64,000 bases of DNA, taken from positions 682,001 through 746,000 of the forward strand of contig NZ_KV917371.1 in assembly GCF_002019635.1 (NCBI RefSeq), read 5' to 3'. Every line of letters starts with the position of its first letter. Within the stretch, counting starts at the first letter, position 1. Made by a program: the position numbers and the translations under genes. The DNA comes from Metabacillus halosaccharovorans. Its GTDB lineage: Bacteria > Bacillota > Bacilli > Bacillales > Bacillaceae. Positions 8,367 through 16,766 of the stretch are shown here, piece after piece. The notes beneath the pieces are model-generated. The model worked only from the letters and a program-made list of their open reading frames with translations, searched no databases and was not told the DNA's origin.

Positions 8367-9293
8367 TCAAGATGTAAAATTCTTTTTACTTTCTTTTAAG
8401 AACCCAGTCTTTTCCCTAAAAGGATCCGATAAAAATGATCGATTCCCTAGAATGATCCCCACTAAAATGACAAGTACACCTACCCATTGTATCCATTGAA
8501 CTTGTTCTGATAAGACAAACATTGAGAGTAGAACAACCACCGGCAATTCGGAAGCTGTTAAAATCGAGCCTGTTCCAGGACCTACTTTTGGCATCCCTAC
8601 GGCAAATAATATTGGAGGAATAACAACTCCGAATAAACCTAATAAAACTCCATATGGGGCAATATTTATCATCGTCTCAGCATTCATCCATGATAATGGG
8701 TTGGCAATAAGTAATACAATGATCATAGATCCAGTCGAAAGAATGGCACTTCGTTGAATAGCCGGTACTTCTTTTTCAACCATACCACTTGTTAAGAGAA
8801 AGAGTGAATAAGATAGAGCTGCAAGGACACCCCACATTGCACCTGACAAATCAATTGTTTTTTCTCCGGAAGTCAAGATACCTGCTGCCATAACAGAACC
8901 GGTTAACACGATTATAATGGACAAGATCTTTTGGATGGAAGGTTTTCTTTTTAAAATGATCCAATCTGCAATAGCACCGATCCATATAAATTGAAATAAA
9001 AAGATGATGGCTAGTGATGCATCTAAAGTCTCTAAAGAATAATAATAAAAGATACCTGTTAACCCCATTGGAAAACCGCTTATTGCCAACTTTATGATCT
9101 GTTTTTTAGTTACCTTCTGCTTTTTAACAAACAAAGCAAGAACCCAAATCATTATGGTCCCAATTATTGCCTGGCTTCCCGTTACTTCAAACATAGTAAA
9201 CCCGGCTTCATATGCCAGTTTTACAAACGTGGAAAGAACTCCAAAGCTGCAACCTCCAAGAAATACGCACATGACATAAAACCATGCTTTCAT
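8367..9293 (-). CDS. EamA/DMT-family transporter
   Basis: 308 aa, ten predicted membrane helices in two EamA repeats (about residues 5-135 and 150-285), with the family's Pro/Gly-rich helix ends ('PKVGPGTGSILTASELPVVVLLS'). Such proteins export metabolites or amino acids; the substrate is unknown. ATG 9293 follows GAGGGGGAAC. A terminator-like hairpin lies in the leader between promoter and start, suggesting attenuation. Confidence 0.9.
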   Translation of the reverse strand: MKAWFYVMCVFLGGCSFGVLSTFVKLAYEAGFTMFEVTGSQAIIGTIMIWVLALFVKKQKVTKKQIIKLAISGFPMGLTGIFYYYSLETLDASLAIIFLFQFIWIGAIADWIILKRKPSIQKILSIIIVLTGSVMAAGILTSGEKTIDLSGAMWGVLAALSYSLFLLTSGMVEKEVPAIQRSAILSTGSMIIVLLIANPLSWMNAETMINIAPYGVLLGLFGVVIPPILFAVGMPKVGPGTGSILTASELPVVVLLSMFVLSEQVQWIQWVGVLVILVGIILGNRSFLSDPFREKTGFLKESKKNFTS

Positions 9294-9334
9294 CTTAGTT
9301 CCCCCTCATTTTTGATTTTTTTCACAAATAAAAA

Positions 9335-9366
9335 GCCACACAATTATCTACTGATAATTGTGTGGC
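9335..9366 (-). terminator. Leader terminator-like hairpin (candidate attenuator) of the EamA gene
   Basis: A 14-bp perfect stem (GCCACACAATTATC / GATAATTGTGTGGC) followed on the minus strand by TTTTTATTTG, about 40 bp before the EamA start. No other gene ends here: the plus-strand neighbour starts at 9569. It therefore lies inside the transcript leader. Confidence 0.6.
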
Positions 9367-9430
9367 GAAAAAAGAAATATTCTTTAAAAATCCACAGCGT
9401 GAAAATTTTAGCTATTTAATTCAACAGTAT

Positions 9431-9460
9431 TATAACAAGGAAATGATTAATTAGACAAGA
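9431..9460 (-). promoter_or_regulatory. SigA-like promoter of the EamA gene
   Basis: On the minus strand TTGTCT, an 18-bp spacer and TATAAT (from 'TTGTTATAATACTG'). It would place the RNA start about 130 bp before the coding region, leaving room for the leader hairpin. Confidence 0.5.
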
Positions 9461-9568
9461 GCAATAACCTTGTACATAACATCAACCAAAAATAAAGACT
9501 TATATTTACCTTTAAATTTTCCTATAGTAACGTAAGAAGACTCTATACAAAGATCGAGAGGGAATGCT

Positions 9569-10204
9569 ATGAAAATTGATTCGCCTACCATACAACATGA
9601 TTTACCTCTAAAAAATTTCAATGATATCTTTTATGAAGAAGATCCTGAATTAGAATTGTGCCAACTACAGGATGCTGTATTTGATAATGAAGTATTGCCT
9701 AGAGTTCGTTTTTATAAGATGGTTTTAAAAAATTGCAAGTTCCAAAATACTGACTTTTCAGGTGCGGATTTTACAGATGTGGTTTTTGATAACTGTGATT
9801 TCTCGAATGCTAAATTAAATCGTTCTTCGATACATAGAGCAGAATTTTTAAACTGCAAATTACTTGGAACAGATTTAACAGAGTCAAGTCTTGGCAATGT
9901 CTCTTTCAAAAATTCTTTACTTAATCTCTCTGCTTTTGGAAATTCTAAATTAGAGAAAGTACAATTTCACGATACAGCTCTGGAAAATTCTGATTTTTAT
10001 GAGTGTAAATTTAAAAAAGTTGAATTTACTTCATGCAATATCAATCTTGCTAACTTTGAAAGAACTCCACTTAAAGGAATAGACATTAGTACGTCTACTT
10101 TTGACACCTTGACTGTTTCTATATCAGACCTAAAGGGATGCAAAGTTTCCTCTTTTCAAGCTATTCAATTTTCTGCCATGTTAGGGTTGGTGATTGTTGA
10201 TTAA
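9569..10204 (+). CDS. Pentapeptide-repeat protein, Qnr-like
   Basis: 211 aa of tandem pentapeptides of A(D/N)(L/F)xx type, from about residue 35 to 185, e.g. 'NTDFSGADFTDVVFDNCDF' and 'SNAKLNRSSIHRAEFLNCK'. The chain should form a right-handed quadrilateral beta-helix. Length and the C-terminal cap ('GCKVSSFQAIQFSAMLGLV') resemble chromosomal Qnr proteins, which mimic DNA and protect gyrase from quinolones; some homologues have other or unknown roles. ATG 9569 follows GAGAGGGA. It is a single gene. Confidence 0.85.
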   Translation: MKIDSPTIQHDLPLKNFNDIFYEEDPELELCQLQDAVFDNEVLPRVRFYKMVLKNCKFQNTDFSGADFTDVVFDNCDFSNAKLNRSSIHRAEFLNCKLLGTDLTESSLGNVSFKNSLLNLSAFGNSKLEKVQFHDTALENSDFYECKFKKVEFTSCNINLANFERTPLKGIDISTSTFDTLTVSISDLKGCKVSSFQAIQFSAMLGLVIVD

Positions 10205-10234
10205 TGGCTTGTGAAAACTAGTTCGTTTCATTGC

Positions 10235-10273
10235 GCTACAGACACTCGCTTTCCGCAGTCGAGTGTCTGTAGC
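10235..10273. repeat. Dispersed hairpin repeat
   Basis: A 14-bp perfect inverted repeat (GCTACAGACACTCG / CGAGTGTCTGTAGC) with an 11-nt loop containing CTTTCCGC. The wording resembles the short 'cagacactcgctttccgc' elements met in many Bacillaceae intergenic regions. It lacks a T-run and is probably not a terminator. Confidence 0.6.
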
Positions 10274-10346
10274 TCCATTCCACTATAGATTTTATACTAT
10301 TTTTTTTAGCAACAATCTTTTCGAAAACAACCACTGAAAAAAACAT

Positions 10347-10377
10347 AAAAAAAAGGTTACCAACAAAATTGGTAACC
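10347..10377 (-). terminator. Terminator of the endoglucanase gene
   Basis: A 9-bp perfect stem (GGTTACCAA / TTGGTAACC) with a 5-nt loop, then eight T on the minus strand. Confidence 0.9.
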
Positions 10378-10392
10378 GGTACCTTCTTTAAT

Positions 10393-12513
10393 TTATATTT
10401 GTACCTTTTGTTTCCTTACAAAGAATGCTATACAACCTCCAACGAACAGTATGATGATTCCTGTTATGAATAAGTTATAATTTCCTGTTGCAGTTTCAGG
10501 TAGTTTCTCGCCGGCTTTGCCTAGAGTGTTTTCCGAGTTAGTTTTATCTTTATTATTAACTGGTGCTACGTGACTTTCTTCTTCATTTGTTTCTTTGTTC
10601 TCATCACCAGCATCAGTTTTACCCTCATCTTTACCAGGGTTGTCCTCTTTAGGAGTTTCTGACTCATCATTATTATTTTCCTCTGGAGCTTCTGAATCAT
10701 TATCGTCATTTTCCCCAGGAGTACCAGACTCATTCTCATTATCGTCATTCTCCCCTGGATTTTCTGACTCATCCTCTTCAGGTAATGTTGATTTTATCGT
10801 TTTACCAACTACCTGTTCTCCATCTTTTGTTACTGTATATTTTACCGTTTCTCCACTCCAGAAATGGAAGGTTAACTCTACCTCGCGTTGATCGTTTATT
10901 TCTTTGAAGAAGCGGTCGTTTCCATATGGAAATGTTAAAAGGTTATCCTCATAATTAGGTGCAAACACATAACCGAATTGTTTGAACGCCGTCCAGTTTT
11001 GCGGGCCAGCAGGACTTCCATCATCCACATATGTAGCTTCCATTGTTTTGAGAAGATTCCCATTATACTGTAAAGGTATCGTAAAATCACTGATTGTTCC
11101 TTGAGAGTCTGAAAGTACTGGCGAATCGTAATGATACACAGTAAAGGTCCAATCCGCGCCAGTATTAAATGTTGCTGTTAATACAGACATTTCTCCCAGT
11201 TCTGTTGAAATCAATTGAGATAGCAGGCTTGCTTTTAGTGTTAAATGATTACCTTCTAAAACAAAGTCTTTTCCCGCAACCAGATTTTTTTCTCCTAGTT
11301 TTAGAGAAACGAATTCATTTCCGTTTAAATTCAGAACCCTTTTGACATCGGTAATTTCTTCGCCCTTTTTCAAAAATACAAAATCAGTGTCAGCTGTTGA
11401 AGAGCGTCCTTCCCAACTTGCTGCCATCATGTTATATAGCTGTGGATCATTCCATTCCAACGTTGACCTATTAAAATGTTGTCCATTATCCCATAGCATA
11501 TGAATAAGGCCTTTTTCTTCTGCATAGTTAATCATATACTCGAAGAATTTTAGCTTTTCCCCCTGTTGAATTGTACCGGTGTTTTCGTCAAAACCAAGTA
11601 GTCCGAATTCACCAATAACAACAGGGATGTCATTCTTAACAAACTTATTATTTACGCGATCAAAATTTTCAGAAATATGTTTCATTGATGTTTCTTCAAA
11701 CGTCGAATATCCGTCTAAATTTACACTAAACGGCCAGAAGCTATAATAATGGACCGTAGATATTATATAAGGATCGTTTGTTTGAGAGATCCAATTATAC
11801 AGGTTATCTACATGATTTTGTTCTTCAAAATTTGTGTGCAATGTTGGAATAACAAGTGGACGAATGTCATTTAACCCTTCAGACCCTCGTACAATTTGAT
11901 AAAACGAATCATTAAGTTCATTTAAGAATTTTTGGCTTTCAATATCACCACCAGAACCCCAAAATTGTGGTTCATTAAGACTTTCAAACATTAAATCTGT
12001 TGAATAATGTTTATAATGTTCCGCAAGCTGTGTCCATATCGCATTAAATTTTGTTACTGTATTTTCATGATCTGATGGCATTCCATCTGTCACCCAACTC
12101 CAAGAATCATGGTGAATGTTAATCATTACTTTTAAATCAGCATCCAGCGCCCAATTGACAACTTGATCAACTCTGCTTAAAAATTCTGGATTGATTGTAT
12201 ATTCTGGAGCTTGTCCTAATCTAGTATCAAATGTAATCGGGATCCGTATGCTATTAAAGCCTTGATCCTTAATTTCTGTTATCAACTCTTTTGTTACACG
12301 CGGATTACCCCAAGCTGTTTCATCGAGTACAACTTTTCCTGTATCAAATCCGTCAAACGTATTCCCTAAGTTCCACCCCGGCTGCATCTCATTAGCATAT
12401 TGCATAATATCATATTCTGGTGTTGATTCATTTTCTTCGGCAAATCCTATCGTAGGCATCACGAAACCTACTAGTAAAATAAGCGTCAACATCCATTTAC
12501 TTGTTTTCCACAA
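10393..12513 (-). CDS. Cell-wall-anchored GH5 endoglucanase with CBM_X2 and CBM46-like modules
   Basis: About 706 aa. The start is TTG 12513: GGAGG lies eight bases ahead and the product opens with a clean signal peptide (to about residue 26, 'PTIGFA'). Residues 35-355 are a GH5 barrel: acid/base Glu in 'SLNEPQF', nucleophile Glu in 'VVIGEFGLLG', plus 'NIHHDSW' and 'STVHYYSFWPF'. About 370-470 is a CBM_X2/Ig-like module and 475-575 a CBM46-like module, the layout of Bacillus Cel5B-type enzymes. A long Glu/Asp/Asn/Pro-rich linker leads to LPETA, a hydrophobic helix and a basic tail, a sortase signal. It should cut beta-1,4-glucan or xyloglucan at the cell surface. Confidence 0.92.
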   Translation of the reverse strand: MWKTSKWMLTLILLVGFVMPTIGFAEENESTPEYDIMQYANEMQPGWNLGNTFDGFDTGKVVLDETAWGNPRVTKELITEIKDQGFNSIRIPITFDTRLGQAPEYTINPEFLSRVDQVVNWALDADLKVMINIHHDSWSWVTDGMPSDHENTVTKFNAIWTQLAEHYKHYSTDLMFESLNEPQFWGSGGDIESQKFLNELNDSFYQIVRGSEGLNDIRPLVIPTLHTNFEEQNHVDNLYNWISQTNDPYIISTVHYYSFWPFSVNLDGYSTFEETSMKHISENFDRVNNKFVKNDIPVVIGEFGLLGFDENTGTIQQGEKLKFFEYMINYAEEKGLIHMLWDNGQHFNRSTLEWNDPQLYNMMAASWEGRSSTADTDFVFLKKGEEITDVKRVLNLNGNEFVSLKLGEKNLVAGKDFVLEGNHLTLKASLLSQLISTELGEMSVLTATFNTGADWTFTVYHYDSPVLSDSQGTISDFTIPLQYNGNLLKTMEATYVDDGSPAGPQNWTAFKQFGYVFAPNYEDNLLTFPYGNDRFFKEINDQREVELTFHFWSGETVKYTVTKDGEQVVGKTIKSTLPEEDESENPGENDDNENESGTPGENDDNDSEAPEENNNDESETPKEDNPGKDEGKTDAGDENKETNEEESHVAPVNNKDKTNSENTLGKAGEKLPETATGNYNLFITGIIILFVGGCIAFFVRKQKVQI

Positions 12514-12584
12514 TGTAAATTCCTCCACTCATGATATTTTCATAGACGAACAGTTTCTACCTTTTCACTAACCTAACAATAATT

Positions 12585-12598
12585 TGTAAACGTTTACA
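12585..12598 (-). promoter_or_regulatory. cre site (CcpA) before the endoglucanase gene
   Basis: TGTAAACGTTTACA is a perfect palindrome and fits the cre consensus TGWAANCGNTNWCA at every position. It lies about 70 bp before the TTG start, in the expected promoter region, predicting glucose repression. Confidence 0.88.
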
Positions 12599-12705
12599 GA
12601 CGACATCTTAACAAACGAAGTTGAATGAAAGTAATGGGAAAATTAGTTATATTTTCATGTGAAAATTAGCTTTATTCAAAATTAATTATATTGGGAAACA
12701 AAGAA

Positions 12706-12737
12706 ACCTCGAAAGGCGGTTTGCCAATCAAGGTTTT
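12706..12737 (-). terminator. Probable terminator of the Nudix gene
   Basis: Minus strand AACCTTGATTGGC-aaacc-GCCTTTCGAGGTT gives an imperfect stem followed by TCTTTGTTT, about 65 bp after the Nudix stop. Confidence 0.5.
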
Positions 12738-12801
12738 ATCAAAAAAGAAATGTTACTGATTTTATGGATATGTATCATTTCAACATGATGATCCAAAAGA
12801 T

Positions 12802-13242
12802 TTACCGAATAAATGCCTTCTCTGAATTTTCAAGAGCATCCTCTAACCACATTGGATGCATGTTTAACAAGTCATGAGGCAGGTTTTGATAGTCAAAAAA
12901 CTTGAATTCCAACGATTCCTCCTCGTTACATCTAAGTTCTCCACCTATCACTTCAGCCAGAAAACATGTCGTGATAAAATGGACAACTTGACCATTTGGA
13001 TAAGAAAAGACCTGTGAATGCGGGTCAGAATAAACACCGATCAGCTTTTTAATTTTTATATTTAAATTTGTTTCTTCTTTTATTTCTCTGATAGCTGCTT
13101 CAGTAACAGTTTCCCCTATCTCTATATGACCTGAAGGAATTCCCCATAATTTCACATCTGCTCTTTTCTGTAATAAGACCTGCTTTTTCTCATTGAAAAT
13201 AATGACCGCTACACCTGCTTTTACGTCATCAATCTTTTTCAT
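12802..13242 (-). CDS. Nudix hydrolase (riboswitch-linked)
   Basis: 146 aa with a complete Nudix box at about residues 39-61: G-x5-E-x7-REIKEE ('GHIEIGETVTEAA' then 'REIKEET'), which binds Mg and cuts diphosphate bonds. ATG 13242 follows AAGGAGG; an earlier ATG runs into TGA at once. A ykkC-type riboswitch with terminator lies directly upstream. Nudix genes in this setting belong to the ykkC subtype that senses (deoxy)nucleoside diphosphates, so a nucleotide-clearing role is likely. The exact substrate is not deducible. Confidence 0.9.
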   Translation of the reverse strand: MKKIDDVKAGVAVIIFNEKKQVLLQKRADVKLWGIPSGHIEIGETVTEAAIREIKEETNLNIKIKKLIGVYSDPHSQVFSYPNGQVVHFITTCFLAEVIGGELRCNEEESLEFKFFDYQNLPHDLLNMHPMWLEDALENSEKAFIR

Positions 13243-13289
13243 ACCATATAAACCTCCTTAAAAATTAGAGAATCTGAACTTCTGATTGT

Positions 13290-13356
13290 ATAAAAAAGGT
13301 CCGAGAAGGAAAGATTCCAGCGCATCACAAATACGCTGAACCTTTCCCCTCGGACC
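13290..13356 (-). terminator. Expression-platform terminator of the riboswitch
   Basis: A long hairpin whose base is GGTCCGAG / CTCGGACC (13349-13356 with 13298-13305), continuing through GGGAAAGGTTCAGCG and CGCTGGAATCTTTCC, then TTTTTTATA. It lies about 50 bp before the Nudix start. Confidence 0.88.
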
Positions 13357-13440
13357 TTTTATGTCAATAGGTGCCTTTTACATATGTAAAAGATGTAGCC
13401 CTCGGTCACAGACCTATATACATAGCGGAACCCTAGCTAC
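13290..13440 (-). promoter_or_regulatory. ykkC-class riboswitch, probably subtype 2c (ADP/dADP type)
   Basis: On the minus strand TGTAGC-CTAGGGTTCCGC (13425-13436), then GACCGAGGG (13399-13407), then GCTACA closes the outer stem. CTAGGGTTCCG and the CCGAG box are the conserved core of ykkC RNAs. A short hairpin (CTTTTAC / GTAAAAG) and GGCACC follow. A long terminator stem then precedes the Nudix start. Known ykkC relatives sense guanidine, ppGpp, PRPP or nucleoside diphosphates; the last group precedes Nudix genes, as here. The subtype is inferred from context. Confidence 0.78.
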
Positions 13441-13496
13441 AATTTTCCAGTTCATATTAACACGATTCTCTTTGTTGTACACACATAATTCTACAA

Positions 13497-14186
13497 TCAT
13501 AGTGACTCCATTTCAACATGAATGATATGCTTAATCTGCTTTAATGTATAATACACTTCTGTAATATACAATTTTTCATTCACAACAAGCACCAAATCAA
13601 GCTGTTGAAGATCTCCTTGTTTGATGTCTTTTACTCTTACTTTCTTTGCCTTCATATCTTTTTGCTTCAGTTCCTTTAAGATATCGGTCATTTTCTCTTC
13701 ATCATCAACTGTAATTTTTACCTTTAACTCCCGCTCTCTTAATGTTTTTGGACCTATAAATTTAAAGATAAATGGGATGATTTCTACACTGACTAATATG
13801 AGAACTGTAGCTATGGTAGCTTCGAACCAAAATCCCGCACCACATGAGATCCCGATTCCTCCGGCTCCCCATACCATTGCGGCTGTTGTTAAACCTGAGA
13901 TCATATCATTGTTTCGTCTTAAGATCACCCCGGCTCCTAAGAAACCGATACCTGAGACAATCTGGGCAGCTAGACGTAAAGGATCCATCGGTCTTATATA
14001 GGCCTCTGCGAATTTTTCCGATGACTCAATCGAAACTGTTGTGAGCAGACAGCTAACGATCCCTATAACTAAACATGTTTTTAAACCCAATGGCTTTTTC
14101 TTTAATTGGCGTTCTAACCCAATAATAATCGATAAAATGGCTGCCATTCCAATATTGAATATAAATGTATTTGGTTGAATGATCAT
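13497..14186 (-). CDS. MgtC/SapB-family membrane protein
   Basis: 229 aa. The N-terminal half (to about residue 140) has four to five membrane helices with the MgtC signatures 'IGLERQLKKKPLGLKT' near 22 and 'GIGFLGAGVILRRNNDMISGLTTAAMVW' near 77. The C-terminal part (about 148-229) is a soluble ACT-like domain. MgtC proteins support growth at low magnesium and modulate other transporters. ATG 14186 has AGGAGAAAA ahead. No M-box magnesium riboswitch was found in its leader. Confidence 0.9.
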   Translation of the reverse strand: MIIQPNTFIFNIGMAAILSIIIGLERQLKKKPLGLKTCLVIGIVSCLLTTVSIESSEKFAEAYIRPMDPLRLAAQIVSGIGFLGAGVILRRNNDMISGLTTAAMVWGAGGIGISCGAGFWFEATIATVLILVSVEIIPFIFKFIGPKTLRERELKVKITVDDEEKMTDILKELKQKDMKAKKVRVKDIKQGDLQQLDLVLVVNEKLYITEVYYTLKQIKHIIHVEMESL

Positions 14187-14330
14187 TTGTTTTTCTCCTA
14201 TGTACTTTTTTTATTTTCCACAAATGGGCAACCTTATACTTGCTCATTTGATTTATCAATTCACTTATTAAGTGTAAGGTAATTTTAAATAGGTAATACT
14301 AAAATACACAATAATTTATAAGGAGAGTTT

Positions 14331-14846
14331 ATGCAAACATCGTTTGTTGTGTTTTTTGTTATTGTTAGTTTATTCTTTGGTAAATGGAGTCGTTTGAGTG
14401 AATTTTATTCAACTCTATTGTTTTGGATTATAGGTGATCTGCTTTACGGAGCATTATTTTACAATTATAGAGTTTGGGAATTTCAACCTGTTTGGATCGA
14501 CCATGTTTTGCTTCCTACCCATTCAATCATAGCTATTGCTATTGCATTTCTGATTTATCCATGTGTTATCGTTGTTTATTTAGGACGATTTCCTCAATCA
14601 GCCTTCAAAAGAATAGGCTGGATACTTCTTTGGGCTTTGATCTTCGAATGTATTGAATTAATTGCTTATATGAATGATAGCATTATTCATCAGCATGGAT
14701 GGACACTTATTTGGTCTTTTATCTTTAATATCATAACCTATTGTTTATTAGCCATCCATAACTGGAAACCTTGGGTTGCATGGATTTTAGCTATTTTCTT
14801 TATATTTTTATTATGGAATATCTTTGATCCTCCGCTTCCTCAATAA
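14331..14846 (+). CDS. CBO0543-family membrane protein
   Basis: 171 aa, five predicted membrane helices. 'LLFWIIGDLLYGALFYNYRVWEF' (residues 29-51), 'LPTHSIIAIAIAFLIYPC' and 'NWKPWVAWILAIFF' match the CBO0543 family, common in spore-forming Firmicutes and of unknown function. ATG 14331 follows AAGGAGAG. It is divergent from the mgtC-like gene and monocistronic. Confidence 0.85.
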   Translation: MQTSFVVFFVIVSLFFGKWSRLSEFYSTLLFWIIGDLLYGALFYNYRVWEFQPVWIDHVLLPTHSIIAIAIAFLIYPCVIVVYLGRFPQSAFKRIGWILLWALIFECIELIAYMNDSIIHQHGWTLIWSFIFNIITYCLLAIHNWKPWVAWILAIFFIFLLWNIFDPPLPQ

Positions 14847-14910
14847 GGGGAAAACATTGGGACAGGAGGGAGCGATAAGGAGAAGGAGTTAGGCGGCTGT
14901 TTGTTGAAAA

Positions 14911-15051
14911 TTACGTATCAATTAAATCACTAAGGACGATTATTTCTTCATAAATTTGCTCTTTGATCTTTACATCATAACATTTATTATATTCATTAAT
15001 TAGCAGTTTGATTTGTTTCATAAAAATAATCATTTCTTCATTTGAGATCAT
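14911..15051 (-). CDS. Small ORF, possibly a Spo0E-like phosphatase
   Basis: 46 codons from ATG 15051, with AGGAG eleven bases ahead. The product is a predicted two-helix hairpin: 'MKQIKLLINEY' and then 'IYEEIIVLSDLIDT'. Spo0E-family proteins are about this size and carry an S-Q-E-L-D motif late in helix two; here the matching stretch is S-D-L-I-D, so only Ser and Asp are kept. If real it would dephosphorylate Spo0A. The altered motif makes the call tentative. Confidence 0.4.
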   Translation of the reverse strand: MISNEEMIIFMKQIKLLINEYNKCYDVKIKEQIYEEIIVLSDLIDT

Positions 15052-15132
15052 GCTCTATCATGCTCCTACCCTGTATACTATCTATTATTTTAGGTAAATA
15101 TTCCTGGTTATTCAAGCCTAAAGGTAGGAGAA

Positions 15133-15168
15133 TCAAAAAAAAAGCGCATTCTTATTCGAATACACTTT
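15133..15168 (-). terminator. Terminator of the GNAT gene
   Basis: Minus strand AAAGTGTATTC-gaataa-wise pairing with GAATGCGCTTT (11 pairs, two G-T) followed by a run of T; about 25 bp after the stop. Confidence 0.75.
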
Positions 15169-15191
15169 GGACGTTATAAGCAAGACAACAT

Positions 15192-15740
15192 TCACTTATC
15201 CTTCTTCCACTCTTCTGCTAATATGCCATATACAACATGGTCAACATAGTGATCATGTAACCATTCCGCTTGTCTGATACATCCTTCATTGACAAAATTT
15301 AATCTTTCAGGAATACTTCTGCTTTTCTTATTTCCTGCTGCAGCCCTAATTTCAACTTTATTAAGGTTCAATTCGTTAAAAGCATAATCAGTCAATGCCT
15401 TAGCCACCTCTGTCATTATTCCTTTACCTTGAAACTCTTCTCCTAGCCAATACCCAATATACGCTGTTTTATTGGACCAATTGATCTCATTATAACCTGC
15501 GACTCCAACCATTTTACCTTTAAATAGAATGGCCGTGTTTAGGCTTCTATTTTCAGCAAAACCTGTTAAACTGCTTTTAATAAACGAAATTGTATCTTCG
15601 AGTTTTGTCGTTGTATCCAGCCAAGGCAGCCATTCTCTTAGGTAGATTCTTGAATTATTTGTTAATTCAAAGACATCCTCTGCATCTCTTACTTCCACTA
15701 ATTTCAAAGATAACTCATCATTAATTTTATATGTAAACAT
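15192..15740 (-). CDS. GNAT acetyltransferase, RimL/YdaF-like
   Basis: 182 aa, one GNAT domain. The acetyl-CoA loop is seen as 'GYWLGEEFQGKGIMTEVAKAL' near residues 97-117, followed by 'NLNKVEIRAAAGNKKSRSIPERLNFVNEG', the RimJ/RimL hallmark. It closely follows the pattern of B. subtilis YdaF, a putative ribosomal-protein N-acetyltransferase. ATG 15740 has GGAGGAGAT ahead. The target is unknown. Confidence 0.88.
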   Translation of the reverse strand: MFTYKINDELSLKLVEVRDAEDVFELTNNSRIYLREWLPWLDTTTKLEDTISFIKSSLTGFAENRSLNTAILFKGKMVGVAGYNEINWSNKTAYIGYWLGEEFQGKGIMTEVAKALTDYAFNELNLNKVEIRAAAGNKKSRSIPERLNFVNEGCIRQAEWLHDHYVDHVVYGILAEEWKKDK

Positions 15741-15773
15741 TTTATCTCCTCCGAATCTATCATTTTATTTTTA

Positions 15774-16655
15774 TTAAACAATCATCTTTTTGTAGGTCAA
15801 AGGTGTCATATTCATCACCTTTCTGAATTTATCAATGAAATAGCTTGTGCTATTAAATCCTACTTGATAGGCAACTTCTGTGACAGTGAGATCTGATTGT
15901 TGCAGTAATAGTAAACTTTTTTGAATTCGATAATCCGTTACATATTCTAAAGGTGTTTTCATTACCAATCGTTTGAAATATCGACAGCATTCAGAACGGC
16001 TTAATTGACCGGCACGTGCTATATCATTCAAAAAAATTTTCTCAGCATAATGGTGATGGATCCAGTTTAGCATTTGCTTCATTCGTTCATTCTTTCTCAT
16101 TTCCGTTTGTTCATGTTCTAATGTAACTCCATTTATAATGAGGTTCTTCCAAATTAACGTTAAATGGATGCTGATATCTATTTCATAGTAATGTGATTTT
16201 TGTTTTATTATTTGATTGATCTCTATAATCGATTTTACTATATTTTCCGCCCAACCTTCAGTTGTAACCAAGTGTAAATAAGGGATATTTGTTGCCTGGA
16301 TAAATGGGGCTACAAGGGCAGGATAAAGTTCCTGTGCTAACACAAAACTTGGAGAAACATTTAAACAGATATAGACACAACCCGAATCATTCATATCTTT
16401 TGCCATATGAACGCATCCGCTGTTTATAAAAAGTCCTTCGCTTTCTCGTATAACAACACGTTCATCATTTATTTGGAAAGTTGCTTCACCTTTTATCACG
16501 ACAACAAACTGGAGTTCGTCGTGCCAATGAAGAGGGATAAATCCATTTATATTTTTGGAAATGGTTGTTTCATAACATGCAATAGGTAACAGGACTGTGC
16601 GATGTTCAGTTAATTCTTTTAGACGATGATCCACTCTGAAATCCTTTATTTGCAT
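15774..16655 (-). CDS. AraC-family regulator with N-terminal cupin (YdeC-like)
   Basis: 293 aa. Residues 30-110 are a cupin ('[24 protein letters not shown]'); two helix-turn-helix motifs occupy about 190-290 ('[22 protein letters not shown]' and '[24 protein letters not shown]'). It is divergent from an EamA transporter with about 110 bp between starts, the same pairing as ydeC/ydeD in B. subtilis, so it probably controls that transporter. The effector, sensed by the cupin, is unknown. Confidence 0.9.
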   Translation of the reverse strand: MQIKDFRVDHRLKELTEHRTVLLPIACYETTISKNINGFIPLHWHDELQFVVVIKGEATFQINDERVVIRESEGLFINSGCVHMAKDMNDSGCVYICLNVSPSFVLAQELYPALVAPFIQATNIPYLHLVTTEGWAENIVKSIIEINQIIKQKSHYYEIDISIHLTLIWKNLIINGVTLEHEQTEMRKNERMKQMLNWIHHHYAEKIFLNDIARAGQLSRSECCRYFKRLVMKTPLEYVTDYRIQKSLLLLQQSDLTVTEVAYQVGFNSTSYFIDKFRKVMNMTPLTYKKMIV

Positions 16656-16766
16656 ATAACTACCTCAATATCCTTATATTTTTCCATTCAATTTATGTAT
16701 TTCTATTTGAATTTCCTCTTTATTATAAAAATATTATCACACAATGTTTATATATTAGGGAGAAAG

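Noticed and set aside
9301-9560. T-box leader before the EamA gene
   Set aside because: No T-box sequence (TGGNACCGCG type) and no specifier-like stem were seen.
14187-14330. M-box magnesium riboswitch before the MgtC gene
   Set aside because: The leader is short and A/T-rich, with none of the M-box conserved segments.
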